DNA of 16,609 nt. It comes from DATKWF01 sp035529715. Lineage in GTDB: Bacteria > Chloroflexota > Dehalococcoidia > Dehalococcoidales > RBG-16-60-22. The stretch is from NCBI GenBank assembly GCA_035529715.1, contig DATKWF010000052.1, forward strand, positions 1 to 16,609. Reading direction: 5' to 3'. Under the pieces are notes generated by a model, which was not told where the DNA came from, made no database searches, and saw nothing but the letters and a program-made list of their open reading frames with translations. Each line of letters opens with the position of its first letter. The first letter of the stretch is position 1. Below, in pieces: positions 1 through 7,997 of this stretch. The translations under genes were made by a program, and so were the position numbers.

Positions 1-228
1 GAAAAGCAGCTAAAGAAGGTTGAGGCAATTATACTCTCTATGACTCCCGGGGAGAGGCGCAATCCGGCTATTATTGGGGGTAGTCGGCGCCGTCGCATTG
101 CCCGGGGCAGCGGGGTGACACCACAGGATATTAATCAGCTCCTCAACCAGTTTAGCCAGATGCGAAAGCTGATGAAGATGGGGGTAAAAGGAAAACTACC
201 CAGGGACTTGAAATCAATGTTTGGGTAG
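1..228 (+). CDS. ffh: Signal recognition particle protein Ffh (SRP54), C-terminal end, 5' truncated by the window
   Basis: The reading frame is open from base 1 to the TAG at 226-228 and gives the last 75 residues of a longer protein; the ATG at 40 is internal, not the start. The residues match the end of the Ffh M domain: SMTPGERRNP, an arginine cluster followed by IARGSG, the QDINQLLNQF helix and QMRKLMKM. In the family this methionine-rich helical domain binds 4.5S/SRP RNA and the signal sequence of nascent membrane proteins, delivering ribosomes to FtsY at the inner membrane. The NG GTPase domain lies outside the window. The stop codon faces the rpoD stop with only three bases between, so any terminator for ffh must lie inside rpoD sequence. 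Confidence 0.95.
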   Translation, partial: EKQLKKVEAIILSMTPGERRNPAIIGGSRRRRIARGSGVTPQDINQLLNQFSQMRKLMKMGVKGKLPRDLKSMFG

Positions 229-231
229 ACT

Positions 232-1749
232 TTATTCCAGATAGTCCTTTAACTTTCGGCTTCGGCTGGGGTGGCGCAGTTTGCGCAGTGCCTTGGCTTC
301 AATTTGGCGAATTCGCTCTCTGGTGACATTAAATTCTTTGCCCACTTCTTCCAGGGTTCGACTCCGCCCGTCCTCAAGACCGAACCTGAGCTGGAGTACT
401 CGCTGTTCACGTGGAGTGAGGGTATAGAGCACATCCTCAATTTGTTCCTTCAAGAGTTGTCTTGAGGCGGCATCAGCCGGCGGCAAGGCATTCCTGTCCT
501 CTATGGAGTTGCCCAGAGGACTGTCTTCCTCTTCACCGATAGGTGATTCCAATGATATTGGCAGTTGTGATACCTTGACTATCTCCCTGACCTTGTCTGA
601 TGATATTTCCATTTCCTTGGCAATTTCGGTGGAGGTGGGCTCCCTTCCATATTCCTGGGCGAGGCGGCGGCTGGTTTTCAGCAATCGGTTGATGGTCTCA
701 ACCATGTGCACCGGAATACGGATAGTCCGTGCCTGGTCAGCTATAGCCCGGGTAAGAGCCTGGCGAATCCACCAGGTGGCATAGGTGCTGAATTTATAAC
801 CCTTGCGGTAATCAAATTTCTCCACCGCCCTCATCAGCCCGATATTCCCCTCCTGAATGAGGTCAAGGAGGGACATGCCTCGTCCGATATGTTTCTTAGC
901 CACGCTGACTACCAGACGCAGGTTGGCTTCAATGAGATGCCTTTCCGCTCTTTTGGCGTCACGTTCAATATCCCTCAGATTTGTTTCATATTGCTTTGTA
1001 ACCCACTGAATGGAATCAATGAAATCACTATTTGTTACCAGATTCTCAATATCAGTCAACGAGGTGTCATCCTTGATGGCATTAAGGACTTCTTCTGGTA
1101 GCAGTTTGCTGTTAACCTCCAGTTTAGCCAGAACCTGTTCTGTTTCGGTTAAGGACTTGTCTATACGATAGGAAATATCGGAGATTAGCTGTTGGTCTAT
1201 GGTGTTGCTCAGGCTGTCCTGTAATTTGGTATCGGAGATGCTCTCTATGAAGCCGGTCGTCGGTGTTAAATCAAGTTGTTGCTGGAGGAGGTGGATAAGT
1301 GGGGAGGCCTGTCCAATCTCCTTGAGCATCGCCAGTATTATGTCTATTACCGAAGGGGCTCTCCCGTATTTTTGCAGATATTGCTGCCTTATCTCACTGA
1401 TGCGCTTGCCTTCTTCCATCTTTTTGGCTAAGGTTTTTTCGTCACTGGCAGTGAGGAGGTGCACCCTGCCTATCTCATGAAGGTAGATGCGAACCGGGTC
1501 ATCGGCTATTTCTTGCTCCTCCACTTCTTCTGACCGTGTTGCTAATTCCGAATCTAATGTGGTTCCCGGCTTCTCTATCTCAATATGATTTACTTCGTGC
1601 CGTAGTTTGCCCGGCCCGAACGGGCTTTCATGCTCCAATTCCTCTCCTACTTCTGGAGAGTGAATGTGTAGAACCTCTGGCGATTCTAATTCAGCAGTTG
1701 ATGGTTCACCCGGGTGCAGTTCATCATGGTTATCCTTTTCCGGTGGCAT
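232..1749 (-). CDS. rpoD: RNA polymerase primary sigma factor RpoD (sigma-70, group 1)
   Basis: A 505-residue sigma-70. After an acidic, poorly conserved N-terminus, region 1.2 is at about 84-115 (DPVRIYLHEIG). A non-conserved helical stretch covers about 120-260. Region 2 is at about 273-345: NLRLVVSVAKK, then LDLIQEGNIGLMRAVEKFDY, then the -10 recognition helix with YATWWIRQA and RTIRIPVH. Region 3 follows at about 350-430 and region 4 at 445-505 with the -35 recognition helix (TRERIRQIEAKALRKL). The complete 1.2/2/3/4 set and the RIPVHMVE signature indicate the housekeeping sigma factor. The ATG follows a near-perfect ribosome binding site (AAGGAGGTGA, 1753-1762) that overlaps the dnaG stop codon, suggesting translational coupling. 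The gene is the last of the minus-strand block and lies 11 bases behind dnaG, as in macromolecular-synthesis operons. Confidence 0.98.
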   Translation of the reverse strand: MPPEKDNHDELHPGEPSTAELESPEVLHIHSPEVGEELEHESPFGPGKLRHEVNHIEIEKPGTTLDSELATRSEEVEEQEIADDPVRIYLHEIGRVHLLTASDEKTLAKKMEEGKRISEIRQQYLQKYGRAPSVIDIILAMLKEIGQASPLIHLLQQQLDLTPTTGFIESISDTKLQDSLSNTIDQQLISDISYRIDKSLTETEQVLAKLEVNSKLLPEEVLNAIKDDTSLTDIENLVTNSDFIDSIQWVTKQYETNLRDIERDAKRAERHLIEANLRLVVSVAKKHIGRGMSLLDLIQEGNIGLMRAVEKFDYRKGYKFSTYATWWIRQALTRAIADQARTIRIPVHMVETINRLLKTSRRLAQEYGREPTSTEIAKEMEISSDKVREIVKVSQLPISLESPIGEEEDSPLGNSIEDRNALPPADAASRQLLKEQIEDVLYTLTPREQRVLQLRFGLEDGRSRTLEEVGKEFNVTRERIRQIEAKALRKLRHPSRSRKLKDYLE

Positions 1750-1760
1750 TCTTCACCTCC

Positions 1761-3521
1761 TTATCTCCGACCTCCGCTACCTTTTTGAGTATGTATTTCT
1801 CTCAGTTGAGAAACGTATTCTATGTCTTCTGGCTTCATTCTGGCCAGAGTAGCTTCAGTGCCATCTGACTCTGCCTCGAGAGCTAGTATTTCGGCCTTTT
1901 TTTCTGCCAGGTTTTGCAGGTATTTTTTCCGTAGTTGCAGAAGGCAATCTGCGAACTTTTGCTCTATTTGATTGGGCGGCAAGTCTTTATTTATGAGAGT
2001 ATCCATATACTCATGGAAGGCTATGTCCAGCTTTTTCTTGAGTGAGGACAGGTTATTAGCCTGTTGCCAGACAGTAAATATTTCACGGTTTTCGCTATTT
2101 TCAAAGTATTCAGGGGAGAAGTCTTTCTGGCTTCCTTTAAGCTCAGGGTGTTGCAACAGTAGTGCCAGGCAGTATTCTTCAATAGGGTTGGACACAAGAG
2201 AACGCACTGTACGGGTTACCGCCTCCACTTTTGGCTCCCGGGTTTTGCTTTTTACCAGGTATGCCTTTAAAGTGGCTTCTATATTATTATAACTGGTTCC
2301 TATTAGCTTGGCCAATTTTTGCAGGTAGTGGTCGCGGCGGATATTATCTTTTATCTGGGCAATGATGGGCAGCAGCCTGTCCACGGCTAACGATTTGTCC
2401 TTGGCTGTGGTCAGGTCAAGTTTGGCGGTAACTATATTGATGGTGTAATCAACCACGGGCATAGCCTCTGACAGCAGTTGTTGCCAGGTTTCAGGGTTAT
2501 CTTTGATGACATCGTCAGGGTCTTTATCTTTAGGCAGTATGATGACTCTTACCTCCGCCCCGATGGTGTTTTCGTAATCCACCCCCCGCAGCATGGCTTC
2601 CTCTCCGGCGGCATCGGCATCCAGAGCTAGAATAATATTCTTGGTCAGTTTTTTCAGGGAGCTGACCTGTTTCTCGGTGACCGAGGTGCCCATGGAGGCA
2701 ACCACATTGTTGAAGCCGTTCTGGTGGGCGGTGATGGTATCAATATAGCCTTCCACAATTACCGCGGTCTCCTGCTGCCTGATACCGGAGGAGGCGAGAT
2801 TTATGCCGTAGAGGCTGCCGCTCTTGTCAAAGAGCGGCGTCTGCGGTGAGTTAACATATTTGGGCAGCGAATCATCAAGCACCCGCGCCCCGAAGCCGAT
2901 AACACGTCCCCTGATATCCAGTATGGGGAAAATTAACTTGTTACGGAACCGGTCGTGAGTTTTACCATCCTCTGTCTCTACCAGCAGTCCGGCAGTCAAC
3001 AGTTCACTTTCGGTGTAGTCTCTCTCCAGGAGGTACTGCTTCAGGGATTCCCAGCTGTTCAGACTGAAGCCGAGCTGAAAGTCGGTGATGGTCTTGGCGG
3101 AGAACCCACGACTGGCTACATAGCTCCGTGCCTTTTCTGCGGTCGGAGAGGTGAGCAGTAAATTGTGGAAATACTGAGTGGCGGCCTCATTAATCTGGTA
3201 TAGTCTTTCCTTTTCTCCTTTGCCCTCTTCTCGCTCAAATTTTGATGGGATGGTGACCCCGGCTTTCTGGGCGAGGAGACGCAGCACGTCACCAAAATCA
3301 ATGTTTTCCTTTTTCATAACAAAGGAGAATACATCGCCGCCGGTATTGCAGCCGAAGCAATGCCAGCTCTGCTGCTCGGGATAGACAAAGAAAGAGGGGT
3401 GTTTTTCACTGTGGAACGGGCACAGTCCGCTCAAGTTCCGTCCCGCTTTTTTCAAGGCAACATACTGGCTGACAACATCAACAATGTCAGTCCTCTGCTT
3501 TACCTCGCTGATAACGGTCAT
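1761..3521 (-). CDS. dnaG: DNA primase DnaG
   Basis: A 586-residue primase, a normal length. It makes RNA primers at the replication fork with the replicative helicase. The CHC2 zinc-binding domain is at the N-terminus with ligands C34, H37, C55 and C58 (CPFH and CFGC). The core follows, with the basic motif RFRNKLIFPI near 191-200. The Toprim catalytic domain carries E257 (VEGYID) and D301/D303 (LALDADAAG), the metal-binding acidic residues. The C-terminal part from about 430 is divergent, as expected for the helicase-binding domain. The start at 3521 gives the usual TVISEVKQRTDIVDVVSQYV beginning; the upstream purine stretch GAGGT is about 12 bases away, a weak spacing. It lies 24 bases after dgt and 11 before rpoD, consistent with one transcript. 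Confidence 0.97.
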   Translation of the reverse strand: MTVISEVKQRTDIVDVVSQYVALKKAGRNLSGLCPFHSEKHPSFFVYPEQQSWHCFGCNTGGDVFSFVMKKENIDFGDVLRLLAQKAGVTIPSKFEREEGKGEKERLYQINEAATQYFHNLLLTSPTAEKARSYVASRGFSAKTITDFQLGFSLNSWESLKQYLLERDYTESELLTAGLLVETEDGKTHDRFRNKLIFPILDIRGRVIGFGARVLDDSLPKYVNSPQTPLFDKSGSLYGINLASSGIRQQETAVIVEGYIDTITAHQNGFNNVVASMGTSVTEKQVSSLKKLTKNIILALDADAAGEEAMLRGVDYENTIGAEVRVIILPKDKDPDDVIKDNPETWQQLLSEAMPVVDYTINIVTAKLDLTTAKDKSLAVDRLLPIIAQIKDNIRRDHYLQKLAKLIGTSYNNIEATLKAYLVKSKTREPKVEAVTRTVRSLVSNPIEEYCLALLLQHPELKGSQKDFSPEYFENSENREIFTVWQQANNLSSLKKKLDIAFHEYMDTLINKDLPPNQIEQKFADCLLQLRKKYLQNLAEKKAEILALEAESDGTEATLARMKPEDIEYVSQLREIHTQKGSGGRR

Positions 3522-3545
3522 CTTGTCGTTTCTACCTCTTCCCCT

Positions 3546-4589
3546 TTACTTTGTTAGTCCCTCGTCTGTTCTCAAAGCGTACTGGTCAGTCATGCCGGCA
3601 ATGTAGTCAACCACTCTCCGTTCGGTGTCATCACTGTAGGCACGATATTCTAGCGGCAGTTTATCCTCATGCCCTTTGAAGTAATCGTATAGCCGGTATA
3701 TTACTTCTCTTGCCTTTTTGGCATCTTCATTTGCCGACTGAAGGTTATATACCCGCTCAAAGAGGAAGTCACGGAGATTGTTTGTTGCCTCCAGAACCGT
3801 CTGGCTCATTATTATAGACGGTCTCTCTTTTATAATTTTATCACAACCGCGGGCTGTCCACGAGTTGTCAATGATATCGCGGACCAGAGTATTTATGCGT
3901 TGTGAATGAGAGATTCCCAGGACTTCCACCACCGAAAGCGGTAAATCACGCTCGGTGATAATGCCGGCTCTTACGGCATCACCGATGTCATGGTTTATGT
4001 AGGCAATTATATCGGCAATCTTGCCGATTTCACCTTCAAGGGTGTTTACTTTGCCCCATCCTTCACCAAAGATATCTCCTTTTGTCTTTGAGTGATTTAG
4101 AATACCGTCTCTCACTTCCCAGGTGAGATTGAGTCCCTGGCCATCATTTTCCAGAAGCTCAACGACCCGCAGACTTTGCTCGTTATGCCGGAAACCCTGA
4201 TGATAGAGTTCATTGAGGACATCTTCACCCACGTGACCAAAGGGGGTATGCCCCAGGTCATGGCCCAGGGCGATTGCCTCGGTCAGGTCCTCATTCAGAT
4301 TCAGGGCTCGCGCTATGGTGCGGGCTATCTGGGAAACCTCCAGGGTATGGGTGAGCCGGGTTACATAATGGTCACCCAGGGGGGCGATGAAGACCTGTGT
4401 CTTGTGCTTGAGCCGCCGGAAAGATTTGCTGTGTATGATGCGGTCGCGGTCACGCTGAAAGACTGTCCGTATAGGGCAGGGCTCTTCGGGTTTACGCCTG
4501 CCCTGCGATAATTTGCTTTTCACGGCGTAGGGGGAAAGGTTTTCCTCCCTTTCTTCGCTCATTAGACGGATATTAAGTTGCCTGTTCAT
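3546..4589 (-). CDS. dgt: dGTPase-like HD-domain deoxynucleoside triphosphohydrolase
   Basis: A 347-residue member of the dGTPase (type 2) branch of the HD superfamily, enzymes that cleave dNTPs to deoxynucleosides and tripolyphosphate and so influence dNTP pools. Metal and catalytic residues are visible: H81 in RLTHTLEV, the HD pair H110/D111 in LGHDLGHTPFGH, H114, and a later INHDIGDA. The signature RDRDRIIHSKSFRRLKHKTQVF region (about 46-67) is also typical. The ATG at 4589 overlaps the end of pps by 17 bases; a second in-frame ATG lies at 4562. The longer form is preferred because its NIRLMSEEREENLSPYA aligns well with the usual start of the family. The overlap suggests translational coupling to pps. 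Its position before dnaG fits a DNA-synthesis role. The exact nucleotide preference cannot be read from sequence. Confidence 0.93.
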   Translation of the reverse strand: MNRQLNIRLMSEEREENLSPYAVKSKLSQGRRKPEEPCPIRTVFQRDRDRIIHSKSFRRLKHKTQVFIAPLGDHYVTRLTHTLEVSQIARTIARALNLNEDLTEAIALGHDLGHTPFGHVGEDVLNELYHQGFRHNEQSLRVVELLENDGQGLNLTWEVRDGILNHSKTKGDIFGEGWGKVNTLEGEIGKIADIIAYINHDIGDAVRAGIITERDLPLSVVEVLGISHSQRINTLVRDIIDNSWTARGCDKIIKERPSIIMSQTVLEATNNLRDFLFERVYNLQSANEDAKKAREVIYRLYDYFKGHEDKLPLEYRAYSDDTERRVVDYIAGMTDQYALRTDEGLTK

Positions 4590-6843
4590 TGGAGCTCAAT
4601 CTCTTCTCTGCTACAGCAATTATCTCTCTGGTGGTGCCAATCATATCGGGGCTTATTGAGACTGAGGTTATTCCCCACTCCACCAATTTTTCAGTAAGTT
4701 CAGGGTATACTGAAGGTGCCTGTCCGCAGATAGAAGAAGTAATCCCCATGCTTTTTGATACCTTAACGGCTCTTTCCAGGGCAATGAGCACCGCTTCATT
4801 GCGTTCGTCAAAATCTGCAGCCAGTCTGGAACTGTCCCGGTCAACCCCTAGTATAAGCTGGGTAAGGTCGTTTGAGCCAATGGATATGCCATCAATACCG
4901 ACCTCAATAAATTTTTCCAGCAAAAAGATGTTGGATGGCACCTCAACCATTGTCCATAGTTTAAAGTCGTCAGAGCGCTTCAGGCCTTCAGCTTCCATAA
5001 GGCTCTTGACTGCTTCCAGTTCACTCACCGTTCGCACGAAAGGAATCATGACCCATAAATTATTATACTCCTGTCGCACTTTTTTGATTGCTTCTAATTC
5101 CAGCTTGAATACATCTGGCTCCAGGCTGTAGCGGAAAGCCCCACGGTAGCCAATCATGGGGTTTTCCTCAACCTCTTCATACTGTTGTCCTCCGGTAAGT
5201 CGGCGGTATTCGTTGGTCTTGAAATCGTTGGTTCGGTAGACTACCGGGCGGGGATTGAAGGCTTGAGTAAAAGTGATAAGACCCTGAGCCAGCTTGTCTA
5301 CGAATTCCTTATTTCTGTTCTGGCTAATTACGTAGCGGGGGTGTTCCCCGATCTGGGCAATCATAAATTCAGCCCGGAGCAAACCCACACCGTCTACGTT
5401 GCGGGCGGCTATTGATTCGGCCAGCTCGGGTTCAGCCAGGTTTACGTAGACTCTGGTCTTGGTCTTAATTGCTTCCTTGAGGACATCAATAGCAATAGTC
5501 ATTCGTTCGGTGGCTGCTTTACCCTCGTAGATTTTACCCCTTGAGCCGTCCACGGTAACAATCTGACCGTCGCTCAGGGTAGTGGTTGCATGTTCGGTCC
5601 CTACAACACACGGGATTCCCAGCTCACGACAGACAATGGCAGCATGAGCGGTTCTACCACCCTGGTCGGTTACAATAGCTGCTACCCGCTTCATCGCCGG
5701 TACGAAGTCCGGGGTGGTCATTTGGGTTACCAGTACAGCGCCGCTTTCAACCCTGTCAATCTGGGAGGCTTCGGCTACCACCTTGACCGGCCCTGATGCC
5801 ATACCGGGGCTGGCGGGGGTGCCGGTGATGAGTACCGGAGCTTTAATTTCAGGCTCAAACTCGGTTATTTCCTTGGTGGTGGTTACCGGGCGGGACTGGA
5901 CGACGAAGATTTGATTGGCATCTTTTGCCCATTCAATATCCTGGGGAAACTGATACCAGTCCTCTATCCGCTTCCCCATTTTGGCTATCTTGATTATTTC
6001 CTCGTCAGTTATCTTTTGCTCACGCTGTCTGGAAGGTGGAACTGGCACTCGAATATTGGGTTCATCATCACCGCCGGCAGGATTTAGAACCAGTTGCCAG
6101 TCCTGCTTGGCAATTTTCTTGCTATCTATCTTTAGACTGTTCTTATCTACTATGTAGAGGTCCGGGATTACTTCTCCAGAGACAATGGCTTCGCCAAGCC
6201 CGAAAACTGATTCAATGGCGATTATGTTGTTGTCGTTGGTTATGGGCTCTATGGTGAACATAACTCCTGAAGACAGGGCCTGTACCATTCTCTGCACTGG
6301 TACTGCCAGCCCGACCTTATAGTGGTCAAAGCCTTGCTGTTCCCGGTAAAAGATAGAGCGTGGTGTAAAAAGGGATGCCCAGCACTTTTGAACGGCAACC
6401 ACTACCTCTTTTTCACTATGGACATTGAGAAAGGTGCTCTGCTGTCCGGCGAAGGAAGCTTCCGGCAAGTCCTCGGCAGTAGCCGAGGAACGTACGGCGA
6501 CCAGACCTCTACCCATTTTTATATAGGCTTGTTTAATCTGCTCGGCTAATTTGGGAGGCATGGGAGAGTCGAGGATTACTTGTTCAGTTCTGGCAGCAAT
6601 TTCCTGAAGCTGTTTGCTATCTGTGGAGTCCAGTGGGCCAAGTATTTGGCGGATTTTACCGCTGATTCCGGTTTCTTGCAGGAAGTCAAAGTAAGCGTCG
6701 GCGGTGACAATAAAACCCGGGGGGACAGGTATGTTGGCGTTAGTCAGTTCTCCCAGGTTGGCTCCTTTACCGCCGACAAGAGGAATGTCATTTTTACTCA
6801 CTTCGTTTAATGATACGATGTATTTATGAATTTTAGGTTTAAT
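4573..6843 (-). CDS. ppsA: Phosphoenolpyruvate synthase (pyruvate, water dikinase), probable ATT start
   Basis: Catalyses pyruvate + ATP + water to PEP + AMP + phosphate, the entry to gluconeogenesis from pyruvate. Numbered from the GTG at 6801 (742 residues), the order is an N-terminal ATP-grasp-like domain (LVGGKGANLGEL at 8-19, VRSSATAEDLPEASFAGQQ at 103-121), the phosphohistidine domain with H386 in GGRTAHAAIVCRELGIP, and the C-terminal TIM-barrel PEP/pyruvate domain with SNDLTQLILGVDRD and the catalytic C692 in CGQAPS. The frame stays open upstream of that GTG and reads KYIVSLNEVSK, the normal family N-terminus; GTG has no ribosome binding site. An ATT at 6841-6843 lies 8 bases after AAAGGGG and gives 756 residues, so this start is preferred although non-canonical. 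It is the first gene of the minus block. Confidence 0.93.
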   Translation of the reverse strand: MKPKIHKYIVSLNEVSKNDIPLVGGKGANLGELTNANIPVPPGFIVTADAYFDFLQETGISGKIRQILGPLDSTDSKQLQEIAARTEQVILDSPMPPKLAEQIKQAYIKMGRGLVAVRSSATAEDLPEASFAGQQSTFLNVHSEKEVVVAVQKCWASLFTPRSIFYREQQGFDHYKVGLAVPVQRMVQALSSGVMFTIEPITNDNNIIAIESVFGLGEAIVSGEVIPDLYIVDKNSLKIDSKKIAKQDWQLVLNPAGGDDEPNIRVPVPPSRQREQKITDEEIIKIAKMGKRIEDWYQFPQDIEWAKDANQIFVVQSRPVTTTKEITEFEPEIKAPVLITGTPASPGMASGPVKVVAEASQIDRVESGAVLVTQMTTPDFVPAMKRVAAIVTDQGGRTAHAAIVCRELGIPCVVGTEHATTTLSDGQIVTVDGSRGKIYEGKAATERMTIAIDVLKEAIKTKTRVYVNLAEPELAESIAARNVDGVGLLRAEFMIAQIGEHPRYVISQNRNKEFVDKLAQGLITFTQAFNPRPVVYRTNDFKTNEYRRLTGGQQYEEVEENPMIGYRGAFRYSLEPDVFKLELEAIKKVRQEYNNLWVMIPFVRTVSELEAVKSLMEAEGLKRSDDFKLWTMVEVPSNIFLLEKFIEVGIDGISIGSNDLTQLILGVDRDSSRLAADFDERNEAVLIALERAVKVSKSMGITSSICGQAPSVYPELTEKLVEWGITSVSISPDMIGTTREIIAVAEKRLSSNEQAT

Positions 6844-6851
6844 GTTTATGT

Positions 6852-6858
6852 CCCCTTT
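6852..6858 (-). promoter_or_regulatory. Ribosome binding site pointing to a non-canonical pps start
   Basis: On the minus strand these bases read AAAGGGG. The first in-frame codon at normal spacing (8 bases) is ATT at 6843-6841; ATA at 6849-6847 is only 2 bases away. There is no ATG, GTG or TTG in frame between the upstream stop (6868-6870) and GTG 6801, which itself lacks any purine-rich site. Confidence 0.6.
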
Positions 6859-6890
6859 ATGACGATGTTAGTCTAATTCAAGTAAAGATT

Positions 6891-6919
6891 ATTATAGCAT
6901 ATCTCTCTCCTCATGGTAA
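6891..6919 (-). promoter_or_regulatory. Sigma-70 promoter for the pps-dgt-dnaG-rpoD block
   Basis: On the minus strand a perfect -10 TATAAT (6891-6896) is preceded by TGC, making an extended -10. At 17 bases upstream is a weaker -35, TTACCA (6914-6919, 4 of 6). The predicted transcript start is near 6884, giving a leader of about 40 bases before the ATT start. A 6-bp inverted repeat (6906-6911 with 6919-6924) overlaps the -35. Confidence 0.7.
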
Positions 6920-6976
6920 GGAGATTTTGGGGTGAAAATCCGAGGGCAGAGGTGAAGAGAATCTGCCTATTTACAG

Positions 6977-7005
6977 TTGACAATGATAGTTGCCTGCCGT
7001 AGAAT
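6977..7005 (+). promoter_or_regulatory. Sigma-70 promoter for the DUF151 nuclease gene
   Basis: A perfect -35 TTGACA (6977-6982) and a -10 TAGAAT (7000-7005) are 17 bases apart. The predicted start of transcription is near 7012, about 31 bases before the ATG at 7043. The promoter sits inside the longest open frame, which rules out the upstream TTG start. It diverges from the pps promoter, whose predicted start is about 130 bases away. Confidence 0.75.
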
Positions 7006-7042
7006 GATGGTGCTGGACGAGAAACAGGGGGGAGGTTTGGAT

Positions 7043-7591
7043 ATGATAGAGATGACTATTGACAGTATTCGTGTTAGTTTAATGAACTATCAGCGGGTGG
7101 TGATTCTGAAGGAAAAGGGAGCTGGGCGTTATCTGCCTATCTGGATAGGTCCGGCAGAAGCTGATGCCATAGCCGTGAAGTTGCAGGGGGTAAATGTGCC
7201 CAGACCTTTAACTCATGATTTGCTTCGCCTGGTTATTGATTCATTGGGGGCTAGTATTGATTCTATTGTTGTCAATGACCTTAAAAGCGATACCTTTTAC
7301 GCCAAAATTCTGCTGAATGTGGATGGCGGGCAAATAGAGATTGATTCCCGCCCCAGTGATGCCCTGGCGCTGGCGGTTAGAGCTCAGGTGCCTATTTACG
7401 CTGATGAGGCGGTTCTGGATAAAGCCGGCATTCTGCTGGATGAACAGACGGGAAAACCGGTTATTGAGGAAACTGAAGAGGGCGGTGGTAAGGAAAAGAA
7501 GGTGAGCGAAGAGGAAATGAGGAAGCTTTCGGCTTTTTCTGATTTCATTAATACCCTTGATATGGATGACTTTGATAAGCATAAATCTTAA
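7043..7591 (+). CDS. Bifunctional nuclease (BFN, DUF151) family protein
   Basis: A 182-residue protein of the DUF151 family, known from plant and bacterial bifunctional nucleases (RNase and DNase activity shown for some members). Conserved stretches are visible: VVILKEKGAGRYLPIWIGPAE, the LTHDLLRLVIDSLGA helix, the FYAKILLNVDGGQIEIDSRPSDALALA core and PIYADEAVLDKAGI. A charged, lysine/glutamate-rich linker at about 138-155 and an acidic C-terminal tail (FSDFINTLDMDDF) follow. The start is set at 7043 because GGGGGGAGG (7027-7035) lies 7 bases upstream and because the longer frame would overlap the promoter at 6977-7005. It probably forms a short operon with the zinc-ribbon gene 32 bases downstream. 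The biological substrate in this organism cannot be read from sequence. Confidence 0.9.
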   Translation: MIEMTIDSIRVSLMNYQRVVILKEKGAGRYLPIWIGPAEADAIAVKLQGVNVPRPLTHDLLRLVIDSLGASIDSIVVNDLKSDTFYAKILLNVDGGQIEIDSRPSDALALAVRAQVPIYADEAVLDKAGILLDEQTGKPVIEETEEGGGKEKKVSEEEMRKLSAFSDFINTLDMDDFDKHKS

Positions 7592-7623
7592 ACTGTAGTC
7601 TTATGACCTCAGGGGCTGAACTG

Positions 7624-7947
7624 ATGGAGGAGAAACTTATTAAGAAACTGATGACTTCACTGAAATGTGATTCCTGTGGTCATCCCTTCGAGGTGTATAA
7701 TGTTGATGTCCTCGGTTACTATGAGGGCTTGTGGTTTACTAAAGTGATTTGTTCGGCTTGTCATACTCAGTGTCTGGTGGCGGCTGTAGTTAAGGAGGAG
7801 AGAGCACCTGAGGCGGTTACTGACCTCACCGAAGCTGAGCTGGTTAAATTCGGGAATAACATGGTTGGGGTGGATGATTTGCTGGATATGCACCATTTCT
7901 TGGAGGGCTTTAACGGGGACTTCTCCCGGCTTTTTGGTCAGAATTAG
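7624..7947 (+). CDS. Small zinc-ribbon protein of unknown function
   Basis: A 107-residue protein that I do not recognise as a characterised family. It has two CxxC knuckles, C15/C18 (CDSCGHPF) and C43/C46 (CSACHTQC, with an extra C50), separated by a 24-residue segment rich in aromatic and beta-type residues; this is the layout of a zinc ribbon. The C-terminal third is acidic and probably helical (TEAELVKFGNNMV, then DDLLDMHHFLEGF), ending in FSRLF. The start at 7624 is preferred over 7603 because AGGGG (7611-7615) lies 8 bases upstream. It sits 32 bases after the DUF151 gene with no promoter seen between, so the two are probably co-transcribed. A role with nucleic acid or as an accessory to the nuclease is possible but only inferred from context. 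Confidence 0.8.
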   Translation: MEEKLIKKLMTSLKCDSCGHPFEVYNVDVLGYYEGLWFTKVICSACHTQCLVAAVVKEERAPEAVTDLTEAELVKFGNNMVGVDDLLDMHHFLEGFNGDFSRLFGQN

Positions 7948-7997
7948 TCTTGGTAGAACAAGATGTGTTTATTCTTTTATTTTGCGATATTGATGGT

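Noticed and set aside
706..1101. 131-residue plus-strand ORF
   Set aside because: It is antisense to regions 2 and 1.2-2 of rpoD, with no ribosome binding site or family features.
4589..5131. 180-residue plus-strand ORF
   Set aside because: It is antisense to the C-terminal TIM-barrel part of pps and shows serine-rich shadow composition.
6977..7042. Longer start (TTG 6977) for the DUF151 protein
   Set aside because: The added 22 residues do not fit the family, and the -35 and -10 boxes lie inside them; ATG 7043 has a strong ribosome binding site.
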